From assembly GCA_003520545.1 (NCBI GenBank), contig DOUP01000307.1, positions 1-8,932 on the forward strand: 8,932 nt of DNA. The letters are read 5' to 3'. The position numbers and the translations under genes are program-made. The notes under the pieces were generated by a model. It saw only the letters and a list, made by a program, of their open reading frames with translations. It searched no databases and was not told the DNA's origin. This document shows, in pieces, positions 4,596 to 8,932 of this stretch (positions within the stretch are counted from its first letter, which is position 1; the number at the start of each line of letters is the position of its first letter). The stretch comes from Maritimibacter sp. (lineage in GTDB: Bacteria > Pseudomonadota > Alphaproteobacteria > Rhodobacterales > Rhodobacteraceae).

Positions 4596-6206
4596 TCAGG
4601 CGGAGACAAGCGTTTCTTCGGTCGCGGGCATGAGACCCAGCGCCTGAGCCTGACGGCCAAGCTCGGCAATCAGCGTCTCAAGGGCGGTCGCGTCCTTGGC
4701 CCCGCCGAAGACGAAATGGTCCGGGCGCACCAGCATCGCGGCAATCCCCTGCGTTTCCATCCACGGCAGGATCATGCCCTGCGTGTCGGCGACCTGATCG
4801 TCACGGGCGGTGACGCGCGGGGCGACTTCGACCCGTGTCACCGCGAGGGCGTCGAGCACCTGTTGCGCCTCGGGCGAGACGGGGCCCAGGTCTTCGGTTG
4901 TCACGAGAACGAAGCCCGGTCGCACGAAGCTGTCGAACCGGGCGGTCCGGCGACCAAGGCGCACGGTTCCATGCGGCGACAATTCGCCCGCGGGCGCGAC
5001 CACCGCACCCGTGGCATCGCGTGCCAGCATCCCGTCGGTAAGGATCGGGAAGGGGGCGGGCGGTGGGGCCTTGCCCGAGAAGAACGTCTCGTCGCGTTCG
5101 GCGGCGGCGGCCTCGTCGGGGATACAGATGATCGACCCCAGGAACATCGACGCCTCGATCACGTCGCTTACATGCGGGCGGCGTTCGGGCATGTAGGTGT
5201 CAAGCAGGGCGTCGTTCGCCTCGCCCCGCATCACCCGGTCGAGTTTCCAAGACAGGTTCCATACGTCGCGCAGCCCCGCGCACATGCCCTGTCCCATGAA
5301 GGGCGGCATCAGGTGAGCGGCGTCACCGGCGAGGAACACGCGGCCCTTGCGCCATTCGTCGGCCAGTAGCGAGCGGAAGGTATAGAGCGCGTGGCGCACC
5401 AGATCGCCTTGCTCGGGTTTGATCCAATCGCCCAGAAGCTCCTGAACCTTGGCTTCCTCGACCATCTCTTCCTTGGATTCATGTGGCAGGCGCATGAACT
5501 CCCACCGGCGGCATACGCGCCCGTCGTCCGTGCCGCCCGGCACAATCGTGGTGGGGCGCGCCGGATTGCAATACTGGCCGCATTCGATGAGACCCAGTTG
5601 GGTCGCGTCCAGCCCTTCTTTCAAAACGAAGTCGACGACCAGCCAGTCGGCCTCGAACCCGAGATCGGTGCGGGTGATCCCGAGGGTTTCGCGAACGAGG
5701 CTGTTGGCGCCGTCCGCGCCGATCAGGTAGCGCGCGGTGCAAGAGGTTTCTTTCCCGGTCTTGGTGTCGCGCATGTGGACGGTGACCTTGTCGGCGTCCT
5801 GCTCGAACCCGATGCACTCGGTTTCGAAATGGAGGTCGATATTGGCGCGGCGTTTCGCTTCGGCGTCCAGAAGCGCCTCGAAACTGGGTTGGTGAACGAA
5901 CATGACCTCGTCGCTGCCCGACACCGAGGCCCCGGACCAGTCTATGGTCAGCAGCTCCTTCCAGTCGGCATTGAACCAGCGATAGGGCGGGGTGGGGTCC
6001 GTCACGGCATCCGCGATGGGGCCCAGGCCGTTCGCATGAAGCATTCGAAACACCTCGTGGTCGATGCAGACCGCGCGCGGGAGCGGATAGAACTCGCCAA
6101 AGCGTTCGAAGACCCCGACCTTCCAGCCCATGCGGTCGAGCAAGAGCGCCGAAACCTTGGAGACCGGGCCATAGCCGATCTGGATCACGTCATAATCTGT
6201 GGTCAT
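4596..6206 (-). CDS. MhpA-like FAD-dependent aromatic monooxygenase
   Basis: This 536-residue enzyme belongs to the group A flavoprotein hydroxylases (MhpA, PheA, TfdB, PobA relatives), which put a hydroxyl group on a phenolic ring using FAD, NAD(P)H and O2 in the cytoplasm. The FAD fingerprint GYGPVS is at 11-16, with Ser where the last Gly of GxGxxG is usual. A PLPRAVCIDHEV segment follows at about 42-53. The DG motif is in YLIGADGANSLVRETLG (about 160-175) and the GD motif in VFLAGDAAHLMPPFMGQG (about 290-310). The C-terminal thioredoxin-like domain ends with MLVRPDHFVFGG. Length matches MhpA (about 550). GGGAGGA stands 5 nt before the ATG. It is the last gene of the operon, 46 bp after the GST gene, with a small GGGAG/CTCCC hairpin between. 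Its substrate cannot be read from sequence. Confidence 0.93.
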   Translation of the reverse strand: MTTDYDVIQIGYGPVSKVSALLLDRMGWKVGVFERFGEFYPLPRAVCIDHEVFRMLHANGLGPIADAVTDPTPPYRWFNADWKELLTIDWSGASVSGSDEVMFVHQPSFEALLDAEAKRRANIDLHFETECIGFEQDADKVTVHMRDTKTGKETSCTARYLIGADGANSLVRETLGITRTDLGFEADWLVVDFVLKEGLDATQLGLIECGQYCNPARPTTIVPGGTDDGRVCRRWEFMRLPHESKEEMVEEAKVQELLGDWIKPEQGDLVRHALYTFRSLLADEWRKGRVFLAGDAAHLMPPFMGQGMCAGLRDVWNLSWKLDRVMRGEANDALLDTYMPERRPHVSDVIEASMFLGSIICIPDEAAAAERDETFFSGKAPPPAPFPILTDGMLARDATGAVVAPAGELSPHGTVRLGRRTARFDSFVRPGFVLVTTEDLGPVSPEAQQVLDALAVTRVEVAPRVTARDDQVADTQGMILPWMETQGIAAMLVRPDHFVFGGAKDATALETLIAELGRQAQALGLMPATEETLVSA

Positions 6207-6252
6207 GTCATTCCTCCCGTTGGGAGCGCCTCCCCGCGCCCCGATTGTCGTG

Positions 6253-6873
6253 TCAGCCTGTCGTCGCGGCCATGTTCAATGCCCGCGCGACGGCGGGCCG
6301 TTGTGTCATCCGTGCGTGAAACGCAGCGATATTCGCGGGCAACTCCACGCCAAGCCGGTCCGCCCAGACCGTGAGATAGAAGAGCGCGGCATCCGCGATG
6401 GAATACTCCCCCAAGAGCCAGTCGTGCGCGCCCATGGTCTCGGACAGTTGTGCAAGACCCTCGGTGGCCGCGGCCAGCCCATGCGCGCGAAGCGCCTCCT
6501 GCGCGGCAGGGTCAGAGACGAATTTCATCGGCACAAGCGCGAGGGTGAAGCCGCGCATGTGAACGCTGGCCACAATATAATCGAGCGCCTCCATCACCCG
6601 CGCGCGGGCCAGGCGATCCTCGGGCAGTAGCCCGGCTTCGGGGTGGCTTTCAGCGAGCCAGAACGCGATCGTCTGAAACTCGGTCAGCACCTCGCCCTGT
6701 TCAAGCCGGATCGCGGGGACTGTGCCCTTCGGGTTCATCGACCGATAGGTGTCAGTCCGCTGCTGGCCGGACTTGAGGTCAAGCACGTGCAACCTGTAGT
6801 CCACCCCGATCTCTTCGAGGATCACATGAATACCAAGGGAACAGGCCCCGGGCGCATGGAAAAAGTCGATCAT
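6253..6873 (-). CDS. Glutathione S-transferase, beta-class-like
   Basis: This 206-residue protein has the bacterial GST fold. The N-terminal thioredoxin domain (1-80) starts HAPGACSLGIHVILEE, with Cys11 where beta-class enzymes carry their catalytic cysteine. The cis-Pro motif is NPKGTVPAI (Val52-Pro53), and the glutathione-contact segment LTEFQTI (63-69) replaces the usual ES-AI motif. The helical C-terminal domain spans about 90-200 (YSIADAALFYLTVW). In aromatic operons, GST-family proteins often act as cis-trans isomerases of ring-cleavage products (maleylpyruvate or maleylacetoacetate isomerases) or remove glutathione from intermediates; which applies here is not shown. Its ATG overlaps the BKACE stop codon by one base (TGATG), which couples the two, and a GAGG lies 10 nt upstream. 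Confidence 0.92.
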   Translation of the reverse strand: MIDFFHAPGACSLGIHVILEEIGVDYRLHVLDLKSGQQRTDTYRSMNPKGTVPAIRLEQGEVLTEFQTIAFWLAESHPEAGLLPEDRLARARVMEALDYIVASVHMRGFTLALVPMKFVSDPAAQEALRAHGLAAATEGLAQLSETMGAHDWLLGEYSIADAALFYLTVWADRLGVELPANIAAFHARMTQRPAVARALNMAATTG

Positions 6874-7799
6874 CAGAAGGCAACCTCGGCTGCGCCCTTG
6901 GTCGCCAGGAGATCGCGCGCTTCGTCCGGTGTCGCGATTTTCAGACCAAGTTCGGTCAGGATGCGCCGGATCTTTTCAACCTGGGCCGCGTTCGACGGCG
7001 CAAGCTCGCCCTTGCCGAGATAGAGGTTGTCCTCAAGCCCGACCCGCACGTTGCCGCCCATGATCGCGCTCATGGTGACGAGCGGAAACTGGTGCCGCCC
7101 GGCGCCCAGCACGGAAAATCGGTAGTCGTTGCCAAAGAGCCGGTCACAGATCGACTTCATATGGGTCAGGTTCTCGGGATGCGCGCCGATGCCGCCGGCA
7201 ATGCCGAAGATCAGCTGGATGAAGAAGGGCGGTTTGACCAGACCTTTGTCCACGAAATGCGCGAGCGTATAGAGGTGGCCCACGTCGTAGCACTCGAACT
7301 CGAACCGGGTGCCGTTGTCGCCAAGCGCGCGCATGGCGCGTTCGATCTGGGCGAAGGTATTGGACATGATGATGTCCACGCCCCCCTCGACATAAGGTCG
7401 TTCCCAGGCCTGCGCGTTCGGGCCGAGGGATTTTGCCGCCCCCGAGATGTTGAAATTCATCGACCCCATGTTCATCGACGCAAGCTCGGGCTTGGCGGCC
7501 AGCGCGGGGGCCAGCCGTGTGTCCATCGACATCCCCAGCCCGCCGCCGGTCGTGATGTTCAGGATCGCGCCGGTCTGCTGCTTGATGCGCGGCAGGAACT
7601 CCATGTAGCGCTCGATGGTTTGTTCCGGCGCGCCCGTTTCGGGATCGCGCGCATGCAGGTGGATCACCGCAGCGCCCGCTTCCGCAGCGCCGACGGCTGC
7701 CGCCGTGATCTCCTCGGGCGTGACCGGGAGGTGGGGCGACATCGACGGGGTGTGGATCGACCCCGTAACGGCGCAGGTGATGATGACCTTTTTGCTCAT
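6873..7799 (-). CDS. Beta-keto acid cleavage enzyme (BKACE, DUF849 family)
   Basis: Members of this zinc-dependent family transfer the carbon unit of a beta-keto acid onto acetyl-CoA, giving acetoacetate and a new CoA thioester. The founding member is Kce of lysine fermentation; others act on dehydrocarnitine and other keto acids. The protein has 308 residues, the normal length, and forms a TIM barrel. Visible family marks are TGS (12-14), the zinc pair VIHLHARD (His47 and His49), NITTGGG (81-87), the SMNMGSMNF strand (108-116), FEFECYDVGH (167-175), GAGRHQF (232-238) and GLEDNLYLGKG (254-264) with Glu256 as third zinc ligand. GGAGGT in the last FAH codons lies 7 nt before the ATG, so translation is coupled to FAH. 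Sequence labels such as 3-keto-5-aminohexanoate cleavage enzyme would over-interpret it; the aromatic neighbours argue for another substrate. Confidence 0.95.
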   Translation of the reverse strand: MSKKVIITCAVTGSIHTPSMSPHLPVTPEEITAAAVGAAEAGAAVIHLHARDPETGAPEQTIERYMEFLPRIKQQTGAILNITTGGGLGMSMDTRLAPALAAKPELASMNMGSMNFNISGAAKSLGPNAQAWERPYVEGGVDIIMSNTFAQIERAMRALGDNGTRFEFECYDVGHLYTLAHFVDKGLVKPPFFIQLIFGIAGGIGAHPENLTHMKSICDRLFGNDYRFSVLGAGRHQFPLVTMSAIMGGNVRVGLEDNLYLGKGELAPSNAAQVEKIRRILTELGLKIATPDEARDLLATKGAAEVAF

Positions 7800-7804
7800 G
7801 GGGT

Positions 7805-8662
7805 TCAGACCTCCGCGACGACCTTGTTCGTGATCGTGCCCAAGTCTTCGATTTCACAGGTCACCACGTCGCCCTCCTTGAGAAAGACCGGCGGCTTCAT
7901 GGCGAGACCGACGCCACCGGGTGTGCCGGTAAAGATCAGGTCGCCGGGTTTCAGGGTCATGACCCGGCTCAGTTCCTCGACCTGTGCCCAGACGTTGAAC
8001 AGCAGATGCCGGGTGTTGGACGATTGCCGCGTTTCACCGTTCACCTTGCAGGTGATGTCCAGCCGGTGCGGATCGCCCACTTCGTCTGCCGTGACAATCG
8101 CGGGGCCGAAGGGCGCGTGGGTGTCAAAGCTCTTGCCCATGACCCATTGCGGGGTCTTCATCTGCCAGTCACGCACGCTCACGTCGTTGCCGACGGCGTA
8201 GCCGAACACATGGTCCGGCGCGTCCGCCGCCGAGATATGGCGGCCGCCCTTGCCGATGATCGCGACCATCTCGACCTCCCAGTCGAGCTGATCCGACACT
8301 TTCGGCAATTCGATATCGCCGTTGGGCGCGTTGACCGCGTTCGACATCTTGGCGAACCAGAGCTGTTGCTCCGGCGTGGGCATGCCGGTTTCTTCGATAT
8401 GGTCCAGGTAGTTGAGGCCGATGGCCATGATCTTCTCCGGGTCCGGCACCGGCGCTTCGAGCGTCACGTCGGCCAAGGCCACCGCTGCCGGGTGAGCTTC
8501 TGCCCCGGCCAGCTTGGGCGCCTGCGCGTCCCAATCGGCGATCAGGGCCTTCATGTCCTGCGGGGCGTCCGGGGCGAGCGCCGCGATCGGCACAACCTTG
8601 TCCCCGGTCAGAACCCCGTTTTCGGCGCTGCCGCCGGATTTGGAAAAACGCACGAGACGCAT
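7805..8662 (-). CDS. Fumarylacetoacetate hydrolase (FAH) family protein
   Basis: The 285-residue protein belongs to the FAH family of Mg/Mn-dependent hydrolases, isomerases, hydratases and decarboxylases that process ring-cleavage products. The N-terminal cap is residues 1-70. The catalytic domain begins IMAIGLNYLDHIEETG (78-93), has metal-binding acids in DWEVEMVAIIGK (Glu129, Glu131) and GNDVSVRD (Asp160), Lys177 in MGKSFDTHAPFGP, and the oxyanion-side loop FTGTPGGVG (244-252). The ATG at 8662 is preferred over the in-frame ATG at 8755 because AGAAGGA lies 8 nt upstream and family alignments start near MRLVRF; the longer form would overlap the VOC gene. The gene follows the VOC gene after 47 bp and ends 5 bp before the BKACE gene. 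The exact reaction (acylpyruvate-type C-C hydrolysis, decarboxylation or isomerisation) is not determined. Confidence 0.94.
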   Translation of the reverse strand: MRLVRFSKSGGSAENGVLTGDKVVPIAALAPDAPQDMKALIADWDAQAPKLAGAEAHPAAVALADVTLEAPVPDPEKIMAIGLNYLDHIEETGMPTPEQQLWFAKMSNAVNAPNGDIELPKVSDQLDWEVEMVAIIGKGGRHISAADAPDHVFGYAVGNDVSVRDWQMKTPQWVMGKSFDTHAPFGPAIVTADEVGDPHRLDITCKVNGETRQSSNTRHLLFNVWAQVEELSRVMTLKPGDLIFTGTPGGVGLAMKPPVFLKEGDVVTCEIEDLGTITNKVVAEV

Positions 8663-8670
8663 GTTTTCTG

Positions 8671-8677
8671 TCCTTCT
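8671..8677 (-). promoter_or_regulatory. Shine-Dalgarno deciding the FAH start
   Basis: Minus-strand AGAAGGA ends 8 nt before the ATG at 8662. It supports this start over the longer in-frame ATG at 8755. Confidence 0.7.
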
Positions 8678-8687
8678 TGTTGTGGTG

Positions 8688-8704
8688 TGGTCCGGCTTGG
8701 ACCA
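8688..8704. other. Intercistronic hairpin between the VOC and FAH genes
   Basis: TGGTCC (8688-8693) pairs perfectly with GGACCA (8699-8704) around a 5-nt loop, just after the VOC stop codon. No U-run follows on the minus strand, so it is not a strong terminator. It might stabilise or punctuate the operon mRNA; the role is a guess. Confidence 0.4.
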
Positions 8705-8709
8705 AAGGG

Positions 8710-8932
8710 TCAGCCCTGCGCGAGCGGATAACTGTATTCGGTTTCCCAGGCGCAAAGTTCATCCAGGCCCCAGTCGCGGGGCTTCATCGGGTAATGCTCG
8801 TGCCAGGGCCGCGCCTCGCACATGCCCAGCTCGGGGATGAACACGTCCATGTCGGTGTAAAGCTCGATCATCACGTTGTCCGGGGCGTGGTGATAGCCCG
8901 CGAGATTGTGCCCGGCCGTGTGGCGGGGGGGG
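8710..8932 (-). CDS. VOC-family protein, extradiol-dioxygenase-like (C-terminal 73 residues, truncated by window edge)
   Basis: The frame runs in from the right edge to a TGA at 8710-8712. It reads HTAGHNLAGYHHAPDN, VMIELYTDMD, then EARPWHEHYPMKPRDWGLDE and ends in SYPLAQG. The IELYTD strand is the C-terminal metal-ligand motif of the vicinal oxygen chelate fold, and the following Trp-rich tail (RPWHE, RDWG, AWE) is what I recall from dioxygenases of the 2,3-dihydroxybiphenyl or catechol 2,3-dioxygenase type. Such enzymes open catechol-like rings next to the diol using Fe(II) and O2. Only one metal ligand, the Glu of IELYTD, can be proposed from the part present. As the upstream gene it would make the ring-cleavage product for FAH and BKACE. 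A glyoxalase-like or other VOC function is not excluded. Confidence 0.82.
   Translation of the reverse strand, partial: PPRHTAGHNLAGYHHAPDNVMIELYTDMDVFIPELGMCEARPWHEHYPMKPRDWGLDELCAWETEYSYPLAQG

Noticed and set aside
3839..4669. 276-codon minus-strand open frame
   Set aside because: It is antisense to the GntR gene and overlaps the end of the hydroxylase gene; composition is that of a shadow frame.
7092..8201. 369-codon plus-strand open frame
   Set aside because: It is antisense to BKACE and FAH, both of which have full family motifs.

Overview
The window looks like part of the chromosome of a GC-rich alphaproteobacterium, probably a Rhodobacterales (roseobacter-type) species. This is inferred from base composition, codon use and gene families; no marker gene settles it. 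It holds two unrelated parts joined at a tRNA gene.

Left part (1 to about 3400): the end of an integrated element sitting at the 3' end of a tRNA-Gly(UCC) gene (3401-3474, minus strand). A tyrosine-family integrase with an N-terminal arm-binding (DUF4102-type) domain starts about 165 bp from the tRNA 3' end and reads away from it. Beyond the integrase lies a broken gene (about 1720-2021) whose C-terminal half resembles phage DUF2190 capsid-associated proteins, so the element may be a decayed prophage. Bases 345-1719 hold no convincing gene. They are very GC-rich and full of degenerate short repeats (about ten AGATCGCCCGG-like copies, a perfect 38-bp duplication, a 16-bp near-repeat). Bases 22-344 hold a dense iteron-like array of TGTGAC motifs, with four perfect 9-bp tandem units and 11-bp inverted and direct repeats. 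The far attachment site is not in the window.

Right part (3475 to 8932): a catabolic locus. A GntR/FCD regulator (3866-4564, plus) converges on a five-gene minus-strand operon that enters from the right edge. In transcription order it encodes a VOC-type extradiol-dioxygenase-like protein (C-terminal 73 residues only), a fumarylacetoacetate-hydrolase-family protein, a beta-keto acid cleavage enzyme (BKACE/DUF849), a beta-class-like glutathione S-transferase, and an MhpA-like FAD-dependent aromatic hydroxylase. Gaps are short and each start has a Shine-Dalgarno sequence; FAH-BKACE-GST are probably translationally coupled. A terminator hairpin overlapping the regulator's stop codon separates the convergent units.

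Taken together, the operon suggests ring hydroxylation, extradiol cleavage, processing of the cleavage product by FAH and GST family enzymes, and an acetyl-CoA-dependent beta-keto acid cleavage. A BKACE inside an aromatic meta-cleavage operon is unusual, and the substrate cannot be read from sequence. It is the most interesting candidate for an undescribed pathway here.
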